A stretch of DNA of 64,000 bases, taken from contig QNQO01001155.1 of the NCBI GenBank assembly GCA_003290165.1, positions 62,001 through 126,000 on the forward strand, read 5' to 3'. The DNA comes from Berberis thunbergii. Lineage: Eukaryota; Streptophyta; Magnoliopsida; Ranunculales; Berberidaceae. The notes beneath the pieces were generated by a model. It saw only the letters and a list, made by a program, of their open reading frames with translations, had not been told where the DNA came from and did no database searches. Position numbers and translations under genes: made by a program. Positions 9,648 to 21,309 of this stretch are shown here, piece after piece. Positions within the stretch are counted from its first letter, which is position 1; the number at the start of each line of letters is the position of its first letter.

Positions 9648-11370
9648 CGGCGCCAAAAACTTGATACATATTTAACTAACCTAAATAAATAGGTTAATTT
9701 AACCCACTTTTAATAACTGAAAGTGCACAGTGTCTAACTAGTAGACAAGGGCAAGTACAGGTCGATCCCACAAGGACTATGGTTGCAATTAAGTTTCAAA
9801 GTTGACTTAAACTAATTTAAGTGGGGGTTACAGCAATTAAACTATCTAAACTAAAAAAATCAAATTAAAAAGCAAAATAAAAAGTTTTTAAGAATATGAG
9901 AAGGGAAACCAAGGCATTGAATCCACCACAAGTTCTTTGAGATTTGTGTAATCCAAATTATTGTTTTCAAGAATTAACATGACTAACCTAAAGATTAATC
10001 TAAGTTCGCAATTGATTTCAGCATAGGTATAAACCCCTAGCATTATGTGTCTTCTTACGGTACACACAATCACAAGTTTATTTTAACTAATCCAAAACCC
10101 CTAGCATTGCATGTCTTCTTATGGCACACACAATCACAGATTCAGATTAATTGATTAAATCAGGCTTTGAATGTCAACAAATGGTACTTCTACCTACCGA
10201 CTAATCTAGATAATTAATCCGGATATTATCTGTGAAAGCAAATTATCGAGACTCAAAAATCAAATGTGTTTAACTCTCAAGCATAAAGAAAATAATAAAT
10301 TTAAATATAAACTCTAGGAAACCCTGTGGTTTCATCTTAGCCTTTGAGAAGGGTTTAGCTCTCCATGGTAGCGGTGGTCACGGTGTCAATGGGGGTGGAA
10401 GTCATCTATGCACGAATGCGCATCCCGAGAAAATGCTAAAATAACATTGTGGTGGCTCTTACAGGTTCTCAGGGTGTCAATAGCGAAAACTGTTTTATCC
10501 CGCCCAAAAAGCTGCGCTCTTCGTCTCTAGCGAGATGCCCTGCTCCGCCGCTGCTGCTTCGCTCCTCGCGAGCGTTCTCTTCTCCCTAACTGGCTCCGGT
10601 ACCTGCAAGAAGACAGAGAGAGGGTGAGGAAACAACAAGATAACGAAACAACGAGAAGGAGAGGAGCGGTGGTGCTCTGTCGCGAGCTCTGTTTTGCGGC
10701 GGCTGATGGCGTGGTTGCGTGGTCTGTTGTGATGCAGGAGTAGAGAGAGAGAAGTGGAGAAGAGAGGAAAACAGGAAGGAGGGCGGCTGCGAGGGGCGAA
10801 AACAGGGACTTGCTCCCTATTTCTCCTCTGTTTTGTGCTCGCGGTGGTGGTGGTGGTGCTCCGGTGATGGTGGTGGTGGCGAAGCTCGGTGGCAAGGTGA
10901 GGTTTGTAACGTGAAACAGGGTTGTCACACCCCTATTTCACCGTGGTTAGTGGTGGTGGTTGTAGCTCGGTGGTGGTGGTGGCTGTGTGGCGTGATGACG
11001 TGAAACAGGGTTGTCACGCCCTTGTTTCAGTAGGACGAATGAGGAGGTGGTTGTTGGCTGGGAGAACAAAAAAGAGACGACGAAACGAAGGGTGATGATG
11101 AGATTATCGCACTGTCGGCTCTCCTATCGAGCGAGGATTGTCGGCAGGGTGGATTGGTGTGGTGGCTGGAAAATAGAGGAGGGGACAAGGAACGTGGAAG
11201 AAGAGATAACAACTTTATCCAAACTGGGGAGAGCTAAATAGGGTTTTCCTATTTTCTTGGGCTTGGGTTCTCCAAAAGGCGTTGGGCTTGGGTTTTTAGG
11301 TTAGCATTTTGGGTTTGGGTTTAGGTTAAATTAGGTGGACCTAGGTTTATTAGGGTTAGGTTTAGATATA
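9648..11370 (-). repeat. Athila/Tat-type LTR with adjacent primer-binding site (5' end of a minus-strand element)
   Basis: On the minus strand the LTR ends TATGTATCA (from 9662) and is followed by AGTTTTTGGCGCCGTTGTC (9643-9661). This is the TTGGCGCCGTTG primer-type site that follows the LTR in Athila/Tat elements. The internal region beyond about 9310 is not recognisable, so the element is truncated. The far LTR edge near 11370 is an estimate. The LTR contains a GC-rich block (10500-11240) with a duplicated segment GTGAAACAGGGTTGTCAC (10909 and 10999). ORFs in that block are low-complexity and I do not regard them as genes. Confidence 0.6.
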
Positions 11371-14300
11371 TGACCCTCTACTTTGTACCACCGCTAAAAT
11401 CGACCAATTGTCATTTCTTAAATTGTTGCCTTAATATGATTTCATCGTTCACGCTCAAATTCCTACAAAGACATGAAAACGAAATTACTACTATAAAATA
11501 TAATAATCGAAACACTAACATATATAAATTAACAGAAACACCAATCCCATAAAGCAAAGAGTGGATGGGACCAGCAGAGCTAGTTCATGTGTAGGGATGA
11601 AATATGTGATGAACTGGAATAAACATGTGGGACAAACTAATCAAGCAGTGGTCTTACATGAGATTGTTAGATATCTTCAAGATCTTGTTATAGTTATTAT
11701 GAACAAAACTGAAAAGGTAGAAAGTGGCAATAAAGAGATAGAAAGTGAACCTCTGCAGAGTAATTGGCCATGAAGTATAGGTCATTTGACATTTTGCAGT
11801 GGTGGAAGCAAGCCGCTTGCAATATCCAGTGTAGGCCTTAATTGCCAAGAACATCTTTGCAATTCAAGTCTCTACCTTTTCTTCTAAAAGTGTTTTTAGC
11901 ACAGGTTGGCAGAGTTATAGATTCGTTAAGGAGTTCATTAACTCCTACCTCAGTAAAGGCCTTGATATGTATGTAAAACTTGCTGAGAGAAGATGACATT
12001 ACAATGGACTTCAAAGACGAACCTACCATTGAAGAGCTAGAATTCTATGAAGACATTAAAACAAGTACTTGTAATTTCTTATTGAAGTTGATTGTTGACT
12101 TTTGCTACTAGTTGATTTCATTGGTGTTGATAGTGGGTTATGTTGTTTCAATGTAGATTTGTTCAATGCAAATGTGGTAGCAATTTCAAGCATAAACAAC
12201 AACAATAATGCAGCTCAAGATGATCCAATGGCAAAGGGAAAGGCACGGATGCAAGAAAAAGGTTGTCCAAAAGAATGATGACTGGTGAGCATTTCAAATT
12301 CAATAAGAATAGATAAGACTCATAGGAGAATAACATTTGTTAGTATTGGTAGGGTCAATTCTTTTTTTGTTCTTAGTCATGTTTGTGCCATGCGACAAAA
12401 CATGTTTGTCTGGTTTGCAGCATAAATTACTTGTGTTTGCATTTCTTATTCATTCATTAAATTTGGAGCTTGAGCAACAACAAAGATAAGGGAGAAAAAT
12501 GGATATCAACTCAGACAACAAGGTAGGCCTTTAAAACTTTAAACAACCCTCTCCTTTCTGTCTTCTACGATGAAATAAGAACCTAACATTTCAATCCCAA
12601 TTTTCTCTCATTGCATGCTATTCTCTTACAATTCTGAAACCCAACTTTGTGAAACATGACTTTGAAATGCTTTAAATTCTCCATACAAAACATTATTGTA
12701 TGTTCTCAATTTTGAGCCAAATTTCTACCACTTCTAGACTTTTCCTTCTAGATGTGCTTTCTCCTACCAGTATTTCTTTACTTGTCACAAAAATCATCTA
12801 TTTCTCTTATTGTACATCAAATGATAGAGCCTGCTATTCATGTTAGGCTACATTTTACACTCATTTTAGCACATGCAAGTGGATTATGTAAATAGGTTGA
12901 TTTATGTTGTTAGTTTAATAGGCAGATTTATGTTGTTAATAGGCAGATTTATGTTATTTTTTGGTGTTCTATGTTAATAGGTTGATTTATGTTGTTAGTT
13001 TAATGCGGCTCAAGATGATCCAATGGCAAGATGAAAGGCACCGAAGCAAGAACAAGAATGATGAACCCGGTTTTTTTGTTTTGAATGACTTTTTAATTTA
13101 TTGGTTTGTAAACCTGCTGATGAACCACTACGTGACATTTTGATTTTGAAGTAAGAGATTAATGCAGCCAGCAGGGTGTTCTACTTTGGTGCACCGTTGT
13201 TTTGGCGCTACATTTGTTGGCAGGTTGATGAGAACAATAAAGACAAGCCCAAAACATGATATGTATTGTTTAATTTGTTTGCAGGACTGTTTTGACATTT
13301 TACTTAACCTGATATGTACTATTTAATTTGTTGGCTGCACTGTTTTGACATTTTACTCAACTTGATATGTTCTGTTTAATTTATAAGGGTCTGAATAAAC
13401 TAATATGTAGACAAACTCAAAAAATGATGAAATGAATCATTCTAGACCTTCTGGTATATCAAGCCAAAAAAAAAAAAAAATTGGCTAATTGAATAGGAAA
13501 AATATACAAACCTGGAAGGCATGGTCAAGTATATACATATACCCAGACTATCCCGGTTCCAAACAGTCTTGGCCAACCATGTCATCCTAAAAAAAGTGGT
13601 TTTCCCGAACCAAACCGTTCACGTTTCACTGTATCGGGACTGGTATAGGCCTCAACCCGGACCGTGCCCACCCCTAGTTATTTGCTTGATTGAATAAAAG
13701 TTTATTGTGTTTACTAGTTTATTTAATTTATTGTCAATTTCTTTGCTTTCGATTATTGCATTATTTCAATTTCGTTTACTTACAAGTTCAAATCTATCAC
13801 AATAACTCCCCGCTCAACTTATATTGCTTTTACAAGCTTAACCAATATTGTTTTTGTACTACTTCACAATAATATTTTCATGGAATTGTCTGCGAAGTTT
13901 GAATTTAGGAGCTGGAATGAGCAAATGAACAGTTTAGATCGGAGTAAGGTAGATCGAGAGATAGAAGAGATCGAGAGATAGAAGAGATCGCACATCACCA
14001 AAGTCCTTCAAGTCAAAAAACAAAGGGAGATATCGTTAACAACAACAAATAGTCTAGATAACAACCATAATAAAGAAAAGAATAAGTGTTTGCAAGCAAA
14101 ATGCTAAGAGAAGAAAAAAGGGTCAGAAGACAAGGTCAGAATTAGGTTGAAACTAGGTCGAAAAGGTTTCTTTGATTGATCGAAACCCATTGTCCCCTTT
14201 TAGGTACAATTAGGTTGGATAATCAATCTCCTGCCTAAGTTTCAAACATTAGTGCTATTGAAGATTCTGAATCGTCTAAGAGTTTGAACAAGTTGTTCTC

Positions 14301-15298
14301 ATGTATAAGTGTTAAGCCTGTATGTTATTTTATGGACTTTTCTGTGTATTCCCCAAATTTTCTTAGGGTTGGAATCAACAACCTTGGTGTGTGTTTGATT
14401 ATGTTTACTATGAAAACCATAAAGAAGTGAATACGTCATGGAAGAGGGGAGAGAATGGATAGTAATGAGAAAATAATCTACGAATAATATATAAAATGTA
14501 AATCAAGGATGGCGATCTTCTTTATGTATTCCCACTTCCAAGTGTCAAATTCTCTTTTTGGTGTCTAAAAACCTTTGTTTATATTAGTCATAGAAATTTT
14601 AGTGATATGTAAGCCGATTTGGGGCAAGTGTTCGGATCTATTGTAGTGGCTCGGTCAGTTACTTGAGATTCGCTATTGCTACATTTCTTGATGTTAGCAA
14701 TGTATAGTGGTCAAATAGGATCATTATTTTCATCTCGAGATCTTTAATTTTTTTCATCACGTGGGAGTTAGAATTAATTCTTCTCTACCTACTTCTATCC
14801 ATGTGGGGGAGGGAAGAAACGTTTGTACTCAACTACAAAGTTTATTACTTGAAAAATGAAATGTTTCATACTAATGGATTCAGATCCATAACCATGGTTT
14901 CCAGTGCACGAGATCTTCTAGCACTTCATACATTTATAATTCGGGCTTTAATCAAATAACGTGAATCTTCCAATATAGGAGCTGCCAAAAGTATTTTAAA
15001 AAATAATAATAATAAAAATCGATTGTGTCAGAAATACTTCAAGAAGGATGTACTCTATTGATCAATAAAGCACATACTTTGCATAGATTAGGCATATAGG
15101 CATTCTCACCCATTTTAGTGGAAGGATGTGCTAGTGTTTTTATTTTATTTTTACATCCATTAGTTTGTAAGGATTTAATGCAGACTTTGATTAGAATCAA
15201 TAGTTGTTAATGTACCCATGCTATCTAGTAATAAGCATTTAACCAAAAAAATAATAATAATAATAAATAAAAAATTCTATGATATATACGCTGAGTGA
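11371..15298. other. AT-rich region without a recognisable gene
   Basis: Only short ORFs without recognisable domains occur. A 23-bp segment, GGCTCAAGATGATCCAATGG and neighbours, appears near 12211 and again near 13008, showing an internal duplication about 0.8 kb apart. Near 13500-13675 a second hAT-like terminus is seen, reading leftwards TAGGGGTGGGCACGGTCCGG. No opposite end was found. A short duplicated GATCGAGAGATAGAAGA lies at 13953-13990. Confidence 0.4.
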
Positions 15299-15473
15299 TT
15301 CTACGTGACGAGGAAACCAGCGAGGAAAAGGAGGTGGCGAGGGGTGAACCATTCACCCCCTCGGGATACGCACTCCAAAAAAGTGGGCACACATCCCGAG
15401 GGGAGTGAATGGTTCACCCCCCGCCACCTCCTTTTCCTCGCTGGTTTCCTCGCCCACTTGCTCGACATTTAGA
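15299..15473. mobile_element. foldback MITE, copy 1
   Basis: Two long inverted arms surround a short centre. The left arm runs from CGAGGAAACCAGCGAGGAAA through GGTGAACCATTCACCCCCTC, and the right arm is its near-perfect reverse complement. Copies 2 (17902-18075) and 3 (63462-63638) share arms and size (about 175 bp). No transposase is encoded and no clear target duplication was found. Confidence 0.85.
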
Positions 15474-15544
15474 ATTTCTGATATACACTACTATGGTCCA
15501 TAACCTATTATGGTGTCAAAAACTTTGACACTGGCTGCGCATAT

Positions 15545-15690
15545 AATTCTGAAACCCTAAATAGGGTTTTAGGGTTCAATCCCCAATCGCTATTTATATG
15601 ACCCATTTGCCTTCTTCCTCTTTATCTCATCGCATCCCTTTTTCTGTTCCGTGTTTCTTCTCTCTCAGATCAGATCTCTCTGTTGTGTAG
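15545..15690 (+). promoter_or_regulatory. promoter and 5' leader of the snoRNA cluster
   Basis: A telo-box (AAACCCTAA) is followed by a second copy of the motif in the opposite orientation (TAGGGTTTTAGGGTT), then a TATA-like CTATTTATATGAC near 15590. After that come a pyrimidine-rich leader and an AGTG|GTAAGTGTTT splice-donor-like site near 15693. Telo-boxes with a TATA box are typical of Pol II promoters of plant snoRNA and ribosomal-protein genes. The start site is inferred, not seen. Confidence 0.6.
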
Positions 15691-16007
15691 TGGTAAGTGT
15701 TTCATTGTTTGGTTGTCTTGCAGTTCGTTTTTGTACATCAGATGTAGATCTTCCATTGAAGAATCATTTTGTGTTAGAAATAGGTTTATCTGAGTTAGTT
15801 TGATCCGTACAACATATCGCATTTGTTTTACCCTCTTCTCGTGTCCTGTAATTCCAAGGCTGAGGAGATATAATTGATGCGTATAGATAGAGGTTGGCTT
15901 ACCAGCTCATCGCAGTTTTCTGATTGCCTTAGAGTCAAATGGTCCCACCGAAACTCTCTCTAAATCTATTGCTTTCTTATTTGCTTTGTTTTTCAGATTG
16001 AATGAAT

Positions 16008-16090
16008 GGGCAAATGATGTTAAACAATTTTATGTTTAACCACTGAATCTCAATTTGTTGACTCCAATCTCCGCTTATTATCTGATGCCC
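16008..16090 (+). ncRNA. C/D-box snoRNA candidate A
   Basis: The terminal stem is GGGCA (16008-16012) with TGCCC (16086-16090). The C box is ATGATGT (16014-16020), the internal D' is CTGA (16043-16046) and the D box is CTGA (16082-16085). The sequence ending two bases before box D, CTCCGCTTATT, is complementary over 11 nt to AATAAGCGGAG near the 5' end of plant 25S rRNA (recalled sequence). By the box+5 rule it would direct 2'-O-methylation of the U in that element. It lies in a cluster with candidate B, which has the same layout. Confidence 0.75.
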
Positions 16091-16183
16091 ATTCCATTCC
16101 TTCAGTTTTATCTTCTTTTCGTTCATTCATTCAATCTCTCTTTCTTTATTATGTTTTAGATTGAAAAATTGTTAGATTAGTAA

Positions 16184-16261
16184 AGGCAAAATGATGTAAT
16201 AATCTTATCCTACACACTGAATTTACTGTGTAGATTACAATTCTCTTATTGTCTGATGCCT
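16184..16261 (+). ncRNA. C/D-box snoRNA candidate B
   Basis: The terminal stem is AGGCA (16184-16188) with TGCCT (16257-16261). The C box is ATGATGT (16191-16197), D' is CTGA (16217-16220) and D is CTGA (16253-16256). The guide upstream of D', CTTATCCTACAC, is complementary over 12 nt to GTGTAGGATAAG, which I recall from plant 25S rRNA (just before GTGGGAGC). The stem, C box and spacing closely resemble candidate A, suggesting the two arose by duplication. Confidence 0.75.
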
Positions 16262-16292
16262 TTGTGCTAACATAAACCAAAAAAGACTACGT

Positions 16293-16382
16293 CTCTGTGA
16301 TGAGAAAAGCGGACGGGCGGTCAGAATTGATGCCGTGTCGAATGTCCCTAAATTTCCATTCATTGGAATTGTCTCTGAGAGT
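16293..16382 (+). ncRNA. possible C/D-box snoRNA candidate C
   Basis: A canonical C box GTGATGA (16297-16303) and a D box CTGA (16375-16378) are flanked by a short CTC/GAG stem. A C'-like TTGATGC lies at 16327-16333, but no clear D' box or rRNA complementarity was recognised. Its position between snoRNA candidates B and D favours a real member of the cluster. The evidence from the sequence alone is weak. Confidence 0.4.
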
Positions 16383-16474
16383 ATTGGATTTCAATTTTCA
16401 ATTTTCAATGTACAATATGTTTTTTATTTATTTATAACCAAAATGAATAAATATATTTTTGTGTTTGGGTGACT

Positions 16475-16556
16475 TCTGCAGTGATGATTAAGCTCAATTT
16501 ATGTCTGGACTTCTGAGATTTGTCTATGATTGGATATTGCTTTTTTTCTGAGCAGA
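16475..16556 (+). ncRNA. C/D-box snoRNA candidate D (18S rRNA guide)
   Basis: The terminal stem is TCTGC (16475-16479) with GCAGA (16552-16556). The C box is GTGATGA (16481-16487), D' is CTGA (16513-16516), C' is TATGATT (16525-16531) and D is CTGA (16548-16551). The 12 nt directly upstream of D', ATGTCTGGACTT, pair with AGGTCCAGACAT of the conserved 18S rRNA segment (recalled), with one G-U pair. The box+5 rule points to the first C after the GGU. All four boxes, the stem and the target fit, making this the best RNA gene in the window. Confidence 0.85.
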
Positions 16557-16559
16557 TAA

Positions 16560-17900
16560 ACCTTATGCATCTCTACGCACTATCCAAACCATTGAAGCGA
16601 TTTTCTGTTTGTGATTTATGCTTTGATTTTAGAACTAATTGGCCATCAAGTCTATACATTGAATTCCAAAGAAAATTAGGGTGTTGTTTTTTTCTTTGTT
16701 TTCATTAATTTCGACTAAACAATGTAATTACCAGTACATAGCTACATAAAGAGGCCCGGGGATTGGAAAATGAGGTGTGAACTGGTATAATAGAAAAAAA
16801 AACCTCTTGCTTTGTACATTGGAATTGCTGTGGCTTAGTAACAGTCACTTAGGCCATCCTTATCATTCCGCTCACATGAGCAGGAACTTCCATCTTGTTC
16901 ACGACGAGCTGTTTGTATGAGAGCATGCTACATCAAATAATATATTTATTTAATTTTAGGCCTAGCCACATTCTTTATAGTTGGCAATACCTGTAGAATG
17001 AAGTTTCAAGAGTTCTATACCGCCATGTTTAAAAATTTGTGAGAAGGCAACTCTAGGGGGAATTTGAAGACGGAGGGTTCACAAATAGTGTATGATCAGC
17101 TAGGGGTTCAACCCAATGTACTTCCGTTTTGCTTGAATATCTGCTGGGGCGTGTTATAAACTGGCAAGATCTCTCCAAATGATTAGACTAAGCTAGGTAA
17201 TGTGTACTCTTACCAACAAAATCAGGAGGTGAATTGGTCTGTTTGGCAATTGGACTTGAGGCACGACCATCATTGTTTACATCACATGTTAAAGTGATTC
17301 CCTGTTAATCTACATCATAATGCAAACTGTACCCCATTCAAGACTTTGATTACTTAGTTTTGTGGATTTCACCTGGTATCTTTCAATCAAATTCCCTCGA
17401 CTTGCAAATCTCAGTAAAAACTCCTGTTCAGGAAAAGAAGATGTGGTTAATAACATACAGTATGCTTCAAGTCTCGGGTAATTTGAAAATAAATTACAAA
17501 AAGAAAGGGTTGAAATCGGTGTGGTACATAACTTATAATGCAAAATTAATCCAACTCATTGTTTGCCTTTATTTTTGTTCTATAACCAATTTAAAATTGT
17601 GAAGAAAAAAAAACATAAATTAAAGTCTTAACATTTAATTAGCATATGTTTTTTATTTCAATTCATCTTAAACTTTACTTTAAAATAGTAATTTAATTAA
17701 AATTAATTATAATTAGTATAAATAAATAAATATGGGACGGGATAGGAGGCTCACTCCTAATATTTAGTTGTAGATTTATTTCACCCTAAGCAACCAATTT
17801 GTTGTTTGACCGGATCCCAAATCAAAATGGGGCAAATTGCAAATATTGGGTTGGATTGCTTATATGCAGTTGTAAGCAATCTTATTTTCTGCAAACAGAA
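16560..17900. other. downstream of snoRNA cluster, no recognised gene
   Basis: AT-rich sequence with short ORFs only. It may include the 3' part of the snoRNA precursor. I see no further C/D pair with a convincing terminal stem and no coding domain. Confidence 0.4.
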
Positions 17901-17901
17901 A

Positions 17902-18075
17902 TTCTAAATGTCGAGGAAGTGGGCGAGGAAATCAGCGAGGAAAAGGAGGTGGCGGGGGGTGAACCATTCACCCCCTCGAGATGTGTGTCACTTTTTTAGT
18001 GCACGTATCCTCAGGGGGTAAATGGTTCACCCCCGCCACCTCCTTTTCCTCGCTGGTTTCCTCGTCACATTTCCA
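17902..18075. mobile_element. foldback MITE, copy 2
   Basis: It has the same inverted arms as copy 1: GCGAGGAAAAGGAGGTGGCG and GGTGAACCATTCACCCCC on the left, reverse complement on the right, with a short divergent centre. The left end extends outward to ATTCTAAATGTCGAGGAAG, which matches the outward right end of copy 1 in reverse. Confidence 0.85.
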
Positions 18076-18520
18076 ATGTAGTCCTTATTCAATAAGCATA
18101 TTGTAAGAATAAATTGTTTCCCAACAACCTTGGGAACTAAACTTTCTTCTTCTTCAAGGTACGTGCTATATTTTTTGCGATAATATCATTAATAGCGTGG
18201 ATGCCAAAGCAAATACCTTAACACAGATGTCAAGTTTTTTTTTTTTTTTAGGTGATCTTACGTGGCAGCACATAAACAATACTCTATACTGTAAATAACT
18301 ACAATATACCAAGTTGACACAAATCTCGAGATAAAGATTGTGATTTATACCTCGAGAAATTATTTGTTATTTTGTACTACAACAATTCTGTTGGCTATGA
18401 GGTCACATGTCTTGCAAATGTTTGGTACTCACATTACCCCGCCGCCTAATTTTTAAGTGGATAATTTGAGAAATATATAATTATTATAGCACATGCAAAA
18501 ATTTATGAATGAAAATAACA
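18076..18520. other. no recognisable gene
   Basis: AT-rich DNA including a poly-T tract near 18236. Nothing identifiable. Confidence 0.5.
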
Positions 18521-18524
18521 TAAA

Positions 18525-18835
18525 AACTCTGGGTCATATATCATGGGAATCCATGAGGAGACTCTTACATTTTATGATAAATTGATATATCACTTCACAT
18601 CCATCATTTGATTTTGTGATCAATACTGGAAATGAAAATCATGAACATGATAATCATTGGGATCAAGGAGTGGGATTCCCATATTCATCATTCTCACCAT
18701 TGATCACAAAATCAAATGGTGGTCAAATAGTAGATGTAGATGTGAATTTAGCCTAAAATATAAGAGTCCCTTTATGAATTTTCATGACCTAGAATTCCAT
18801 GTAACCAAACACACCCTTAATGGAATAGAAAACCA
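18525..18835. mobile_element. MITE-like inverted-repeat sequence
   Basis: The segments CATCATTTGATTTTGTGATC (near 18602) and GATCACAAAATCAAATGG (near 18702) are inverted repeats. The right border reads GAATTCCATGTAACCAAACA then CACCC, in reverse GGGTGTGTTTGGTTACATGG, a border style common in plant Tourist/hAT MITEs. Exact ends and target duplication were not established. Confidence 0.4.
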
Positions 18836-19069
18836 TATGATCCTTAGAAAAAATTTCCATACATTTTGAGATGGGAAAAAAAAATCTTTTTGATAAAATT
18901 CATTTTGTTGAAACTGAAAATTAATATATCATAAAGATCACTCATACAATGACTTCCCAAGATCACTGTATTTATTGTTAATATCAAACACCATATGATC
19001 ATTATTATTTCATTCTTTTAATATCTATCAAAGTGGGAATGTTCACATATTTATATTACATGGCCGGTT

Positions 19070-21309
19070 TGTTTCTTTCTTAAGTGATAAGGATCCATCT
19101 TGTCTCGATCAAAACATGTGAAAATATAAGTGCTTGCCACATAGCTCCAGAAGTTTTAGGTTGTGCCACCTCAAGAATATGAGTTGCACATTCATAAGCT
19201 TCGACAACACTCTCCCTAGATGTTAACCATCATGATGCACATAATACTCCCTCGTTAAAACCTTGATGGGAAAACCAATGGAATAAAAATGTCAAAGGAA
19301 AAATAGTTCAACGCTCTAAATACTAATGTAGGGCACTTTCGGATACTCCTAGTCGAGTATACTTCTGAAAACTCTCCCTAATGATAAGTCACTCTTACAA
19401 TATTAAAACATTAATTACTCTGATGATTCAGCCGGAGCATACCAATCTCAAACTAATTTTCGAAATGTTGATTTCGAAAGTGTTTTAGTGAAGAGATTTG
19501 CAAGGTTGTCAATAGATCGAATCTGTTTGTTTTCAATCACATGATTCTTCTGAGACTCATGTGGATAGAAGAAATTTACTAGAATATGTTTCGTTCGATC
19601 TCCTTTGATGAAACCTTCTTGCATTTGAACAATACATGCAACATTACCTTCATATATTAGAGTCGATTGATCACTAACTAAGGCAATTGGTGATTATTTC
19701 TTATATGCTGAAAATTAATGATCTAAGTCATCAGATACATTCACGGCTATTCATTCAGATCAATAATTTTATATTGATTTGAGGAAGTAGCCACTAATGT
19801 TCGTTTAATGGATCGCCAAGAGATAGATGCATTGTAATCATAAACACATAACATGTCTCTTATCGACCCTTATGGGGTTCAGACAGATAGTCGGAATCTG
19901 TATAGCCTACTAGGTGAGAATGTTTAGATAAATCGCAGCAATAAAACAAACTAATATCAATTATCCCACGAAGAAATCTGAATATGTGTTTAACTCCATT
20001 CCAGAGTATACATGTAGGTGCAGAATTATATCGCGCTAATAGATACACAAAAAACACTATATCAGGTCTTGTACATTGTGCCAAGTATAACATGCACCAA
20101 TTACACTTAATATGGTACTTTATGACCAAGTATCACATTATTTTCTTCCTTTGGTCAATAGGGATCATTATTTAAATCTAAAGATCGGATAACCATTGAC
20201 GTATTAAGTGGATGAGATTTGTCCATATTAAAGTGTAACACTTTTTCAGTATATCGTGACTGGTGGACCAATATTTCCCTAGTACTTTGCTCGATCTATA
20301 CGCCGAGACAATTTTTTTTTCCAGGTTCTTTCATCTCAAATTCTTTCTATAAATAGTTAGCAGCATTTTGACGTCTTTGGTAGATCTAATCAGATTTATA
20401 TTATCTACATAAACTGACAAAACTAATAATAGATTTCTTGATAAAAACACATAGGTAAATGAGATTTTTTAAACATTTTTACACAGATATTCACTAAAAT
20501 GGTTATTACACATCCATTCAGATCGTTTCAAGCCATATAAGGCACGCCTTATTTTTATCGAGTGACTATTTATGGACTTTGTTGGAGGGTAAAGTAAATC
20601 CTTCAGGGATTTTCATGCAAATATTTGTGTGTAAGTCCTCATATAAATAAACATTTACTACATCCATAAATCTCATATCAAGTTTTCAAAAACTACAAGA
20701 CTTATTAAATGTCGGAATGTAGTCATTTTCATAACCGGGGAATATGTTTCATATCAATGTCATGTTTTTGTAGAAATCCTTGTGCCACTGGCCTTGCCTT
20801 ATATCCGACAATTTCATTTTTCTTATAAACACTCATTTAAAATCAATAGGATTTACATGTTTAGGTGTTTATACTATAGGTCCAAATACACCATTTTTTT
20901 TAAGAGAATCAATTTTTGCCTGCATAACATTTTTTCATTTTGGCCAATCATTTCTTTGTTGATATTCTTAAATGCTATATGATTCAATATCATTATAAAT
21001 ATCACGGCCCTTTGATTACACATTTTCCTGGGTAAATTGAAATTTCATTATTATCAGGTACCTAAGCCTCATCGTGGATTGTTTTTAATCACTTCAGGGA
21101 TATGAGCAACCACTTCTAAGATTATGGATGAATTGGAATTTTCAAACATAACCTCTTTTTCATAAACGTTATGTAATGTTACTTCTGGAGCATGCATAAC
21201 TTCTTCTTGAACTTATACAACTTTTACAAGAGTTTCAAGATTTTCTTCTTCGGGAACATTAGAACATAAACTTTTACTAATTCTCTTTTTGTGGAGACTT
21301 GAATCTTTG
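19070..21309 (-). mobile_element. Ty1/copia retrotransposon, RT/RNase H part (decayed)
   Basis: Minus-strand sequence encodes a copia RNase H region, best preserved at 20129-19860: RPDIVFFVYLLARYNSAPT, then LWNGVKHIFRFLRG and LVGYTDSDYLSEPHKGR. Upstream, towards 21300, are weaker RT remnants. The frame is broken many times. The element is interrupted at 21310 by a 3.8-kb insertion and continues after 25103. LTR ends were not identified. Confidence 0.75.
19860..20129 (-). pseudogene. copia RNase H fragment
   Basis: This 89-residue open stretch matches the end of copia reverse transcriptase and the start of RNase H. The (T)RPDI..AV..LARY..APT..HW..VKH.LRYLRGT pattern and YTDSDYLS..HKGRS are visible. 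It is one open fragment of an otherwise decayed polyprotein and has no start of its own. Confidence 0.8.

Noticed and set aside
10527..11241. GC-rich ORFs on both strands as host genes
   Set aside because: They are low-complexity (runs of Pro, Thr, Ser or Gly-Val codons from GGTGGT repeats) and lie inside an LTR. No domain or splice context.
15299..15473. microRNA precursor or transcription terminator
   Set aside because: The near-perfect long arms and two further dispersed copies in the window fit a foldback MITE better than a microRNA or terminator.
15860..15930. Additional snoRNA around AAGGC...GCCTT
   Set aside because: A possible terminal stem and a CTGA exist, but the C box (TTGATGC) is poorly placed and no rRNA complementarity was seen.
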